From the NCBI GenBank assembly GCA_002404755.1, contig DHKI01000032.1, positions 62,001-126,000 of the forward strand: a stretch of DNA of 64,000 nt. Direction: 5' to 3'. A program made the position numbers and the translations under genes. The DNA comes from Clostridiales bacterium UBA4698 (lineage in GTDB: Bacteria > Bacillota > Clostridia > TANB77 > UBA1234). The notes beneath the pieces were generated by a model. The model made no database searches and was not told the DNA's origin. It saw only the letters and a program-made list of their open reading frames with translations. Below, piece after piece: positions 1-8,750 of the stretch (the first letter of the stretch is position 1; each line of letters opens with the position of its first letter).

Positions 1-1
1 T

Positions 2-883
2 AAAGAATTTATGGATGTTTATATTGATACACTTGCAAAAGGCAGAATATCAGATGAAGAAATAAAATACATAAAAACATCATTTGCAGATGCACAGCGA
101 AAAGGCAAAATAGAGATGGAAGACTTGGCACCACTTATGTATATAAAATATATGGTACATGGAATAAAGACTAAATTTGAGTTAAAGCATATAGTAATAG
201 ATGAAGCGCAAGATTTTAGTGAATTTCAGTTCTATATATTTAAAAAAATAGTTAAAAGTAATTCACTTACAATACTTGGAGATTTGGCACAAGGAATATA
301 TTTCTACAGGGGCACGAACAATTGGCAAAAAACAATGAGCATAGTATTTGGTGATGGCATTGACCCAACATACTTAACACTAAAAAAGACATACAGAACA
401 ACAGAAGAGATAATGAATGTGGCAAATAAAGTAATTTCACACATAATGGATAAGCTAAATTGTCCTCCAGGTGAACCAGTAATGAAAAATGGAGCACCAG
501 TTATAGTAAAACATTTTGAAAACGAAGAAAAAATGGTAGAGCAAATAAAAGAAAGACTAAAAGAGTACAAAGAAAAAGGCTTTAGCAATATAGCACTAAT
601 ATGCAAAACGGTGGAAGATTGTATAAAACTAAAAGAACAATTGCAAGATGAAGAAATACATATAATAAGCAGTAAAGATTCAGAATATACAGGTGGAATC
701 AACATAGTTCCATCATATTTATCAAAAGGACTTGAATTTGATGCCGTAATAATAACAAATGCTGATGTACATAACTATACAGATTCAGAAGTAGACACAA
801 AACTATTATATGTATGTATCACAAGGGCAATGAATACGCTCGAAATATATCACATAGACGAACTTACAAAATTATTACAGTAG
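2..883 (+). CDS. UvrD/HelD-type superfamily 1 helicase, C-terminal part
   Basis: The reading frame is open to the left edge, so this is the 3' part of a larger gene and its true start lies outside the window. About 293 codons are visible. A Walker B/motif II (VIDEAQDFS, near residue 65), a motif III-like stretch (ILGDLAQGIYFYRG) and C-terminal motifs V-VI (LSKGLEFDAVII and LLYVCITRAMNTLEI) identify the second half of an SF1A (UvrD/Rep/HelD) ATPase. The short spacing and the YVCITRA ending resemble HelD, which recycles stalled RNA polymerase, more than UvrD or PcrA. Without the N-terminal part I cannot separate HelD from other UvrD-like ATPases. An independent promoter follows directly, so it probably ends its transcription unit. 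Confidence 0.8.
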   Translation, partial: KEFMDVYIDTLAKGRISDEEIKYIKTSFADAQRKGKIEMEDLAPLMYIKYMVHGIKTKFELKHIVIDEAQDFSEFQFYIFKKIVKSNSLTILGDLAQGIYFYRGTNNWQKTMSIVFGDGIDPTYLTLKKTYRTTEEIMNVANKVISHIMDKLNCPPGEPVMKNGAPVIVKHFENEEKMVEQIKERLKEYKEKGFSNIALICKTVEDCIKLKEQLQDEEIHIISSKDSEYTGGINIVPSYLSKGLEFDAVIITNADVHNYTDSEVDTKLLYVCITRAMNTLEIYHIDELTKLLQ

Positions 884-899
884 AAGTTGCTATTAGGCA

Positions 900-928
900 T
901 TGACAAATTGCTCGAAATATAGGATAAT
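900..928 (+). promoter_or_regulatory. sigma-A promoter of the S1-domain gene
   Basis: TTGACA (900-905) and GATAAT (923-928) are separated by 17 bp. This near-consensus promoter sits about 65 bp before the likely transcript's start codon. It also shows that the longer reading frame beginning with TTG at 900 is not the true protein start. Confidence 0.75.
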
Positions 929-1001
929 TATTAAAGCTTTTTACGTGAATTATTGGCGTAAGAAAGATAATTTAGCAGATTCGGAAAGGATTGATTTTAA
1001 A

Positions 1002-2093
1002 ATGGCAAATAATGAAGAACAAAACTTTGCAGAGTTATATGAAAACTCACTTAAAAAATTAGAGGAAGGAACTATCGTAGAAGGAACTATCGTAGATATC
1101 GTTGGAGAAGATATTTTCGTTGATTTAGGATACAAGGCAGACGGAGTTATACCAAGAGGAGAGTTCTCTTATGGTGATGAAAAACCAGCTGATAAAGTAA
1201 AAGTTGGAGATAAAATATCAGCATACATCTTAAAGATGAATAATGGTCAAGGAAATGTATTGTTATCTACAAAAAGATTACAATCAAAAAAATTAAGAGA
1301 AGAGTTCGAAGCAAATGTTAAAGCTGATAAACCAGTTGAAGCAAAAGTTACAGAGATTAAAGATGCTGGTGTTATAGCTGAAGCAGGTAGCACAAAAATA
1401 TTTGTTCCAAGAACACAACTTGTTAAGAAAGTTACAGATTTAGCTGAATACAAAGGCAAAACACTTGCACTAAAAGTTATCGAATACAACCCAGAAAAGA
1501 GAAAGATAGTTGGTTCAGAAAGAAAGCTTGCAGACGAATTAAGAGAAATGCAACTTGCTAAAACATGGGCTGAAATAGAAGTTGGCAAAACAATGATTGG
1601 TACAGTTAGACAAATCACAGATTATGGTGCTTTTGTTGATATCGGTGGAATTGATGGTTTACTTCATATTACAGAAATCTCTTGGAAGCAAATTAAACAT
1701 CCAAGTGAAGTTTTAAAAGTTGGTGACCAAATCAAAGTTAGAGTTATAAAGATAGACAAAGAACATAACAAAATTTCTTTATCATACAAAAATCCAGAGG
1801 ATGATCCTTGGGCAAACATTAAATACCAAGTAACTGATATTGTTACAGGTAAAGTTGTAAGCTTAAAACCTTTCGGAGCATTTGTAGAATTACCAAATGG
1901 AATGGAAGCTTTGGTTCACATATCAAACATCACAAATAGAAGAATTGCTAAACCAGATGAAGTTCTTAAAATTGGTGATGAAGTTACAGGTAAAATAGTA
2001 GAAATCAATCCAGAAAAGAGAAGAATTGAAATTTCTATAAGAGAACTTGAGAACGCAGAAGCTGAAGAGAGCAAAGAAAACACAGAAGAATAA
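1002..2093 (+). CDS. 30S ribosomal protein S1-like RNA-binding protein (four S1 domains)
   Basis: This 363-aa protein consists of four consecutive S1/OB-fold repeats, at roughly residues 18-90, 105-170, 188-258 and 275-345. The third and fourth carry the classical pattern GTVRQITDYGAFVDIGGIDG and GKVVSLKPFGAFVELPNG. It probably binds mRNA and helps translation initiation, like the short RpsA/YpfD proteins of Firmicutes. The second repeat is degenerate, as in other members. The start was placed at ATG 1002 because GGAAAGGA lies 11 bp upstream and the promoter at 900-928 overlaps the longer alternative. The C-terminus is very acidic. In many Clostridia this gene is fused to or follows ispH; here it stands alone. 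Confidence 0.9.
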   Translation: MANNEEQNFAELYENSLKKLEEGTIVEGTIVDIVGEDIFVDLGYKADGVIPRGEFSYGDEKPADKVKVGDKISAYILKMNNGQGNVLLSTKRLQSKKLREEFEANVKADKPVEAKVTEIKDAGVIAEAGSTKIFVPRTQLVKKVTDLAEYKGKTLALKVIEYNPEKRKIVGSERKLADELREMQLAKTWAEIEVGKTMIGTVRQITDYGAFVDIGGIDGLLHITEISWKQIKHPSEVLKVGDQIKVRVIKIDKEHNKISLSYKNPEDDPWANIKYQVTDIVTGKVVSLKPFGAFVELPNGMEALVHISNITNRRIAKPDEVLKIGDEVTGKIVEINPEKRRIEISIRELENAEAEESKENTEE

Positions 2094-2146
2094 GAATATA
2101 TTAAGTTCTTAAAAGAATGTGTAGCGTAACAATTGTAAAGAAGTAA

Positions 2147-2173
2147 TATTGGCGGGTGAGTAGCCCGCCAATA
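2147..2173 (+). other. Perfect 10-bp hairpin without a T tract
   Basis: Arms TATTGGCGGG (2147-2156) and CCCGCCAATA (2164-2173) are perfectly complementary around a 7-nt loop. The stem is by far the most GC-rich stretch in the intergenic region between the S1 gene and typA. No U-rich tail follows on either side, so it is not a standard intrinsic terminator. It could be an mRNA 3'-end stabiliser or a weak attenuator. Confidence 0.6.
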
Positions 2174-2329
2174 AAAAGGCTTTATGGAAAAGTTATGTAA
2201 ATAGATAAAAATGTCTAAAAATAACAAAAAATATAAAAATGAATCGAATTTGGTTACCTCCCAGGTATCCAAGTGATAAATGGCCGCTTGCCATTAGATA
2301 TAATCCAAAAACGAAAAGGGGAATTAGAA

Positions 2330-4144
2330 ATGGAAATTAGAAATGTAGCTATTATCGCCCATGTTGACCATGGCAAGACTACACTTGTAGATGCTTTATT
2401 AAAGCAATCTGGTACATTTAGAGCAAATGAGCATGTAGATGAGCGTGTTATGGACTCAAATGCACTAGAAAAAGAAAGAGGAATCACTATACTTGCTAAA
2501 AACACAGCAGTTCATTATGGTGATTACAAAATCAATATTATTGATACACCAGGACATGCTGACTTCGGTGGAGAAGTTGAGCGTGTTTTGAAAATGGTTG
2601 ATGGTGTAATACTTCTTGTTGACGCATTTGAAGGCGTTATGCCACAAACAAGATTTGTTTTGAGAAAAGCTTTAGCACTTAACTTAAAACCAATCGTTGT
2701 TTTAAACAAAATAGACAGACCAGGTGCAAGACCTAAGGCTGTGGTAGATGAAGTAATTGATTTATTCTTAGAGCTTGCAGCAAACGATGATCAATTAAAC
2801 TTCCCGGTTATTTATGCTTCAGGAAAACAAGGTGTTGCTTCAATGGATCCTGATGTTCCAGGAACAGATATGAAGCCTATATTTGAAACAATAATCAATT
2901 ATATAGGTGCTCCATGCGTTGATAAAAATAAACCATTCCAAATGCTTGTTTCAAGTATTGACTATGACAACTATGTTGGAAGAATAGCAATTGGTAGAGT
3001 TGAAAGAGGAAAGATTCTTCAAGGACAAAATGTTGCTGTATGTAGAAAAGACGGAAACATTCAAAACCTAAAGATAGGAAAAATATACACATATCAAGGC
3101 TTAAAGAGAATAGAAATTGACGAAGCTGATGCCGGTGATATAGTTGCAGTTGTTGGTATTCCAGATATAAATATTGGTGAGACAATAGCTGATCCAAACG
3201 AACCAGAAGCAGTACCTTTCGTTGATATCGACGAACCTACTCTAACAATGACATTTAGCGTTAATAACGGACCATTTGCAGGTAGAGAGGGCGAATTTGT
3301 TACATCAAGACACTTAAGAGATAGACTTATGAAAGAACTTGAATCAAATGTAAGCTTGAGAGTTGAAGAAACAGATAGCCCAGATAGCTTTAAGGTTTCA
3401 GGAAGAGGAGAATTACATCTATCTGTTCTTATCGAAACAATGAGAAGAGAAGGTTTTGAGTTTATGGTATCAAGACCATCTGTAATATATAAAGAAATCA
3501 ATGGCGTAAAATGCGAACCAATGGAAGACTTAGTTATTGATGTTCCAGATGAATATACAGGTTCTGTTATCGAAAAATTAGGTGTAAGAAAAGCTGAAAT
3601 GACAAACATGGTTGCAGGAAATCAAGGATATACAAGACTTGAGTTCAAGATACCTGCAAGAGGATTGATTGGTTATAGAAGCGAATTCATGACTGATACA
3701 AAGGGAAACGGAATAATGAACCATGTATTTAATGGATACGAACCTGCAAAAGGCGATATAGCTGCTAGAAATAAAGGTGTTCTAATAGCATTTGAAACAG
3801 GAAAATCAGTTACTTATGGACTATACAATGCACAAGAAAGAGGAACATTATTTATAGGAGCAGGTGTTGAAGTATATCAAGGTATGATAATAGGTGAAAA
3901 CGCTAGACCAGATGATATGGAAGTAAACGTATGTAAAGAAAAACATCTAACAAATACTAGAGCATCAGGTAGTGATGATGCATTAAGACTAACACCACCA
4001 AGAGTTTTATCACTAGAACAAGCAATCGAATTTATCGCTGAAGATGAATTAGTAGAAGTTACACCACAAAATATAAGACTAAGAAAGAAAATACTAGATC
4101 CAACAGCTAGAATCCGCTGGATGAGAGCAAACGGATTGCTATAA
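2330..4144 (+). CDS. typA: Translational GTPase TypA/BipA
   Basis: This ribosome-associated GTPase is 604 aa long, the normal length for the family. Visible motifs are G1 AHVDHGKTTLVDALL (residues 10-24), G3 DTPGHADFGGEVER and G4 NKIDRPGARP. They are followed by EF-G-like domains II, III and V and the TypA-specific C-terminal domain, which contains TNTRASGSDDALRLTPP. It assists 50S assembly and stress adaptation. ATG 2330 (MEIRNVAII) was chosen over the upstream ATG at 2273 because AAAAGGGGA precedes it and family members start with this motif. It is monocistronic, ending at a good terminator. Confidence 0.97.
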   Translation: MEIRNVAIIAHVDHGKTTLVDALLKQSGTFRANEHVDERVMDSNALEKERGITILAKNTAVHYGDYKINIIDTPGHADFGGEVERVLKMVDGVILLVDAFEGVMPQTRFVLRKALALNLKPIVVLNKIDRPGARPKAVVDEVIDLFLELAANDDQLNFPVIYASGKQGVASMDPDVPGTDMKPIFETIINYIGAPCVDKNKPFQMLVSSIDYDNYVGRIAIGRVERGKILQGQNVAVCRKDGNIQNLKIGKIYTYQGLKRIEIDEADAGDIVAVVGIPDINIGETIADPNEPEAVPFVDIDEPTLTMTFSVNNGPFAGREGEFVTSRHLRDRLMKELESNVSLRVEETDSPDSFKVSGRGELHLSVLIETMRREGFEFMVSRPSVIYKEINGVKCEPMEDLVIDVPDEYTGSVIEKLGVRKAEMTNMVAGNQGYTRLEFKIPARGLIGYRSEFMTDTKGNGIMNHVFNGYEPAKGDIAARNKGVLIAFETGKSVTYGLYNAQERGTLFIGAGVEVYQGMIIGENARPDDMEVNVCKEKHLTNTRASGSDDALRLTPPRVLSLEQAIEFIAEDELVEVTPQNIRLRKKILDPTARIRWMRANGLL

Positions 4145-4151
4145 AATCAAG

Positions 4152-4193
4152 AAAGAATGTACTTAAATAAAAATGTTAGGTACATTCTTTTTC
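4152..4193 (+). terminator. Intrinsic terminator after typA
   Basis: AAAGAATGTAC (4152-4162) pairs with GTACATTCTTT (4180-4190), separated by a 17-nt loop, and is followed by further T residues. Confidence 0.85.
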
Positions 4194-4333
4194 TTAATGT
4201 ATGGAAAATATTGTTACAGTTTGAATTTATAAAAGTTATATAATCGATTTTTATAGAAGTTTAGCCTTAATATCCGAAAAATCAATGATAAGGTATAATC
4301 CGAATGATTGGCTTGATGAATGAAAATATATCC

Positions 4334-4362
4334 TTTACAAAATTGCAATGAAGTGATAATAT
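4334..4362 (+). promoter_or_regulatory. Probable sigma-A promoter of the CYTH gene
   Basis: TTTACA (4334-4339) and TAATAT (4357-4362) are 17 bp apart, leaving a leader of about 80 nt before ATG 4447. A second TATAAT at 4239-4244 lacks a good -35 element. Apart from these sites the 4194-4446 gap shows nothing I recognise. Confidence 0.55.
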
Positions 4363-4446
4363 AGTCAGCGTACATTTATGTTTGTTTAATGTGAAAAGTG
4401 TTTAAGAATTTTAACATGCAGAAACGCATTAGGAGGTATAATAACA

Positions 4447-5235
4447 ATGAAGTACGAAAAAGAGATCAAGGTTTTAGACATCGACATTGAAACGACCATG
4501 TCAAATTTGCAAGTAATTGGAGCTGAATTTGTAGGTAAGAAAGAACAAAAAATTTATGTTTACGATGTTCCAACTTTGTATTATCGCTATCTTGAGATTT
4601 GTGAGCTTCTGAAAAGCTCGAATGAATTGATGGTGACTACAAATATTGGGAAATTAAAAGTGCTTTTGGAAGAGTTTGTCGACTTAATTCCTGAAGGTGA
4701 TTTGATAGGTTTGACGGTCGAGTTAGGTGTGAAAGACATTAGAGAAATTTTGAAACTTCCTGTAGAAAAAATGCTTGAAAAAATTCAAGGAAGAGCTTTC
4801 TTTGAAAAAATTAGTTCATACAAGATTAATCCAAACAAATGGATTAGACTTAGAAAAAGCAATGAAAAAGTTGAACTTACAACAAAGCACATATTTAACA
4901 AAAAGGAAATGAAGGTTCAGGCTGTAGAGGAAAGAGAGATAACCACATCTTCTTTTGAAGAAACTAACAGTATTCTTGAAAGTATAGGCATTGTTAAGAA
5001 AAGTTATCAAGAAAAAATTAGGTATAGTTACGAATTAGATGGAGCTAATATCGAGATTGACTTGTGGCCATTACTTAACCCATATCTGGAGATTGAGTGT
5101 GATGATGTAAGTGTGATTGAAAGCATTATTACTAGATTAGGACTTACTGATAAAGAAATCGTTTCTATTAATACTCAGCAGTTATATCGTAGAATAGGTA
5201 TTGATTTGCAAAAAACACCGGAACTTAAGTTTTAA
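4447..5235 (+). CDS. CYTH-domain (triphosphate tunnel) protein
   Basis: A 262-aa protein begins with the hallmark EKEIK sequence (residues 4-8) of CYTH/triphosphate-tunnel enzymes. It also has alternating charged beta-strand motifs: WIRLRKSNEKVELTTKHIF near 138-156, YELDGANIEIDLWP near 195-208 and LEIECDD near 216. Family members bind triphosphate substrates inside a beta barrel and act as thiamine triphosphatases, tripolyphosphatases or class IV adenylate cyclases. Which reaction applies here cannot be read from the sequence. It is longer than the minimal domain because of an insert after residue 40 rich in Leu and Glu. The RBS AGGAGG lies 7-12 bp upstream. It has its own promoter and borders the accessory cassette. 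Confidence 0.75.
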   Translation: MKYEKEIKVLDIDIETTMSNLQVIGAEFVGKKEQKIYVYDVPTLYYRYLEICELLKSSNELMVTTNIGKLKVLLEEFVDLIPEGDLIGLTVELGVKDIREILKLPVEKMLEKIQGRAFFEKISSYKINPNKWIRLRKSNEKVELTTKHIFNKKEMKVQAVEEREITTSSFEETNSILESIGIVKKSYQEKIRYSYELDGANIEIDLWPLLNPYLEIECDDVSVIESIITRLGLTDKEIVSINTQQLYRRIGIDLQKTPELKF

Positions 5236-5352
5236 CCTTTAAAAAAGGGTATTTCATAAAAAGTGACAGTTTAAATTAAATTGACACAGAAAAAGGGATA
5301 TGAGGCTACATTAAATTGTAGTCTCAATTTATTTTATAATGGAGGTACGGTA

Positions 5353-5934
5353 ATGGATAATATTAATTTAAATTTATATAAAATTTTTTATATAGTTGCT
5401 AATTCTAAAAGCTTTGTAGAGGCATCTAATAAATTATATATTTCACAACCAGCAATAAGTAAAGATATAAAAACATTAGAGTCTATAATGAATACAAAAT
5501 TGGTTTATAGAAAAAATAATGGAATAACTTTAACTAGAGATGGAGAAGAGTTTGTTAAATATCTGGAGGAATCATTTGGTATATTAAATGTAGGAGAGAA
5601 GATAATAAAACAAAGAAATGATTTATCAAGTGGAAATATATCTATTGGTTGTCCTTCTCATATATCATCACTTTTTTTGATGGAAAAAATAGAAGAGTTT
5701 AAAAAGGACTTTTCAAATATTAGAATTCGATTATGAGTGGGTCAAGCGAACAATTAATGAAAATGTTACAATTGCACAAAGTTGATTTTATAATAGATAC
5801 TTCTCACAATACAAGTATATATAATAATTTAAAGATAAAACATATAAAGGAATTTGATACAATCTTTATTTCAAACCAAAAAAGAAAAAACGAACGCAGA
5901 TAAGAAATTAATAAGAGAATATTTAGAAAAATAA
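5353..5934 (+). pseudogene. Decayed LysR-family transcriptional regulator
   Basis: The first frame (from ATG 5353, after GGAGG) encodes a typical LysR winged-helix N-terminus: FYIVANSKSFVEASNKLYIS, then QPAISKDIKTLE. It stops at TGA 5734-5736 in the middle of the linker and substrate domain. The second frame continues in register from ATG 5733 (MSGSSEQLMKMLQLHKVDFI) to about FDTIFIS, then stops at 5901-5903. A third frame, ending at TAA 5932, gives a plausible C-terminal tail (DKKLIREYLEK). A one-base deletion near 5733 and a loss of roughly 100 codons would explain this. It lies just before the five-gene cassette and may be the remnant of its regulator. Confidence 0.75.
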
Positions 5935-5974
5935 TATAGATATAACTTCAAGTTATATCTATATTATTTTTTTG
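5931..5974 (+). terminator. Strong intrinsic terminator before the cassette
   Basis: A perfect stem formed by ATAATATAGATATAACT (5931-5947) and its complement (5951-5967), with a 3-nt loop, is followed by a T run. It isolates the LysR remnant from the downstream operon. Confidence 0.9.
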
Positions 5975-6036
5975 TATTTGTTTGTTTTTATTATGCATTA
6001 TAAAATCACATAAAAATATATTAAAGGAGGAAATGT

Positions 6037-6658
6037 ATGAAAATTGCAATTGAAGGAATGGATGGTGTGGGGAAGACGACAATTGCTAAAAAACTAGCAG
6101 GTGATTTAGACTTCATGTATGTAGATAAACCTCTTCATTATTTGTTAGATGGAACAGAAACTGAAACATATATGAAGTTAAATAATATTTTGAAAAAAAT
6201 GTACAATTTGGATGATTCTGTGATTAAAGCTTGGATGATAGGGTTAGGCAATTTATATAGTTGTAGATATTTCAAAAATGAAAATGTTATTTTAGACAGG
6301 CATTTAGTTTCAAATTATTTTTGGAATGGAAGTAAAGAAAGTAACATCGTTTTTTAGAGCCTTGATAGATTTAATTGGAGTGCCTGATATGACAATTCTT
6401 TTATATGCTTCAACCAAAACGCGTCAAGAACGATTAGCATTAAGAGATAATAAGGATAGAGACCTTTTTGATCCAGAAATATTAGTTGAAGGATATGAGA
6501 AAATGAAAAAATTTTTGGAAGAATTTAATATACCATATATTCCAATAAATACTGAAAATAAAACTTTGGAAGATGTATACAGTACTGTTTACCAAGAAGT
6601 TGAAAAAATCATGAGAAAGGAGAAACAGGAACATGGAATTGTTGAGCCCAGCAGGTAA
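6037..6658 (+). pseudogene. Thymidylate-kinase-family nucleotide kinase, frameshifted at a T6 run
   Basis: Frame one (6037-6357) starts after AAAGGAGG. It carries the P-loop GMDGVGKTTIAKKL (residues 7-20) and the DRH motif of dTMP-kinase-like enzymes (ILDRHLVSNYFW). It ends at TAG directly after six T residues (6350-6355). The adjacent frame continues without loss as ALIDLIGVPDMTILLYASTK and a LID-like RQERLALRDNKDRD segment, to 6658. Removing one T would give an intact kinase of about 206 aa. It may be a genuine loss, a slippage-expressed gene or a homopolymer sequencing error. It overlaps the next gene by 26 bp and heads the cassette. Substrate (dTMP, CMP, UMP or an analogue) cannot be decided. 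Confidence 0.75.
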
Positions 6659-8744
6659 TTTAAAACATATTGATTTAGCAATAAATAAAAAAGTAGATGC
6701 TGTATATGGAGGTTTAAAAGAATGGAATGCTAGAAACAAAGCCGTAAACTTTTCAATAGAACAATATAATGAAGTAGTAAAAAGATTACATACTCATGGT
6801 ATAAAATTTTACATGACATTAAATACCTTAGTGTTTGATGAAGAAATTGAAGAGATATTATGTTTTTTAGAAAAAGATGATACTGTATTACCAGATGCTT
6901 TTATTATTGCAGATTTAGGTTTAATTCAAAGAATTAAAGAAAGTTTTCCTAATGTAGCATTGCATTTTTCAACACAATTTGGAATTCATAATATATCCGA
7001 TGTTAAATTTGTTGAGAGCTTATCTTGTGAAAGGGCTATATTAGCCAGAGAACTAACAGCAAATGAAATAAATAATATAAAAAATAATACAGAATTAGAA
7101 ATAGAAAATTTTGTATGGGGGTCGCAATGTATAAGTTTTTCTGGAATGTGTTTTTTTGGTTCATTAATTAATTGTGGTAATGGTAATAGAGGGAAATGTA
7201 TTATAACATGTAGAGATATATATCAAATCGGGGATGAAAAGGGGCATTTTTTATATGTTCCGGACTTGGATTGTACGGCAATGCTTTCAGTTTTAGAAAA
7301 AATGAATATTGATTGTATCAAGTTAGAGGGAAGAAGAAGAGCGGTAGAAGAATTGTCAAATATTATAGATAATATACAAAAACAACAATATAATACTGAA
7401 CAAAATGGATATATATATGGAGAAAAAGTAGGAAAAAATAAACTTTATGAAAAAATTAATAAGAGAATAAAGCCAATTTGCAATGTAAGAGAATTAAAAA
7501 ATATATCTGAATATGATGTTTTTATAAAATATAACGAGGGTACTCCTGAAGAATTTATAACTGAAAATATCGAAAGTTACAATAAAGAAGATATATATTA
7601 TGTTTTTTCAGAATATAAAAAAGATTTTAAATTTGATAAGAAAAATATTTCTATTGATTTAAAAATTGAAGGAGATGTAGTAACCAGTTTATTATATGTT
7701 AATTCAAATGGAGAAGGAGAGAATTTTAATGATATACAAGAAAGTGGATATGTACCATTTGAATTAAAAAGATTTGTTAAAGACATAAATATTATTAATG
7801 AGAATATTAACTTATATAAAGTAAAATATATTAGAAATCAAGAGGATAATTATAAAATTAGTGTGAACTTGTATAATAAAATATTGGAATATATAAAAAA
7901 TGATAACTTGATGAATAAAAAGAAAAAGCAAGATATAAATAAAAAATTTAGAGTAGAAGAGTTATATGTAGAAACAGATAGATTAGATTATGCATTAGAA
8001 TTAAAACAAATCTCACAAGTTAAAATTATTTATAATATAGCTTCAATAGAAAATTTGAAAATAGTAAAAAGACTTATATCTGAATTAGGAAACGATGTAA
8101 TATATAAATTACTCTTATTTAATTTTAAAAGTGTAAGTTTATTGGAGTATTATAAAGAACTTGAAAGTTATCCAGTAATGTTTACTAGACTATCGCAAAT
8201 ATATGAAACAAAAGATTTAAAGTTTAGTAAGAAATATATAGATTATACTATTTATGCATGGAATATGGATACTATAAAATTTCTAAAGAAGTACGGCATC
8301 GATGAATTTACGGCCTCTCCTGAATTAAGTTATGCGAAAAATAATAAAATTTTTAATGGGAATACAGTTCAATATATAATTGCAGGCAAGTTACCATTAG
8401 TATATACGAGACAATGTTTTTCACATTTATATGGTTGTGAGAATTGTATAAAAAATAAAAAAACAGAAAAAGAGCTTATTAATGTTGATAAAAATATTAA
8501 ATTTAAAATTATTTGTAAGGACGATTATAGGATGATTATTGCAGATACTCCTATGTTGAATAACTTTCAATACTTTAATAATTGTAATTCAATAAAATTT
8601 AGGTATGTAACAACAGATCAAGAAATAGATGAAATAATAAAGACAATAAATACTATAAAAGAAGAAAATTATTACGAAAAGTTAAAGAATATGAAATTGT
8701 GGAAAGATTCTTATGAAGGAAACATTTTGGAAAGTAGGTGCTAA
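6633..8744 (+). CDS. Peptidase U32 family protein (RlhA/TrhP/UbiU-like Fe-S enzyme)
   Basis: This 703-aa protein opens with the U32 signature MELLSPAGNLKHIDLAIN and the strand motif VDAVYGG. Near residues 166-195 it has the cysteine set of the family (CISFSGMCFFGS, then NRGKCIITCRD). In UbiU, UbiV, RlhA and TrhP this set holds a 4Fe-4S cluster used for prephenate-dependent hydroxylation of quinones or RNA. A second Cys cluster occurs near 590-606 (RQCFSHLYGCENC), as in large two-domain U32 proteins. A hydroxylase-type function is therefore more likely than proteolysis; the substrate is unknown. It starts inside the kinase gene, with AGAAAGGAG as RBS. It is very AT-rich and lies 6 bp before the methyltransferase gene. 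Confidence 0.8.
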   Translation: MELLSPAGNLKHIDLAINKKVDAVYGGLKEWNARNKAVNFSIEQYNEVVKRLHTHGIKFYMTLNTLVFDEEIEEILCFLEKDDTVLPDAFIIADLGLIQRIKESFPNVALHFSTQFGIHNISDVKFVESLSCERAILARELTANEINNIKNNTELEIENFVWGSQCISFSGMCFFGSLINCGNGNRGKCIITCRDIYQIGDEKGHFLYVPDLDCTAMLSVLEKMNIDCIKLEGRRRAVEELSNIIDNIQKQQYNTEQNGYIYGEKVGKNKLYEKINKRIKPICNVRELKNISEYDVFIKYNEGTPEEFITENIESYNKEDIYYVFSEYKKDFKFDKKNISIDLKIEGDVVTSLLYVNSNGEGENFNDIQESGYVPFELKRFVKDINIINENINLYKVKYIRNQEDNYKISVNLYNKILEYIKNDNLMNKKKKQDINKKFRVEELYVETDRLDYALELKQISQVKIIYNIASIENLKIVKRLISELGNDVIYKLLLFNFKSVSLLEYYKELESYPVMFTRLSQIYETKDLKFSKKYIDYTIYAWNMDTIKFLKKYGIDEFTASPELSYAKNNKIFNGNTVQYIIAGKLPLVYTRQCFSHLYGCENCIKNKKTEKELINVDKNIKFKIICKDDYRMIIADTPMLNNFQYFNNCNSIKFRYVTTDQEIDEIIKTINTIKEENYYEKLKNMKLWKDSYEGNILESRC

Positions 8745-8750
8745 TAAATA

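Noticed and set aside
900..1001. Extended N-terminus of the S1 protein from TTG 900
   Set aside because: The stretch contains the -35 and -10 promoter elements and lacks family similarity; ATG 1002 with a good RBS is the start.
2273..2329. Extended typA start
   Set aside because: The added residues do not resemble TypA and ATG 2330 has the RBS.
5307..5322. CTACA/TGTAG mini-hairpin and TTGACA at 5281 before the LysR remnant
   Set aside because: No -10 element at the proper distance from the TTGACA, and the hairpin is too short to be significant.
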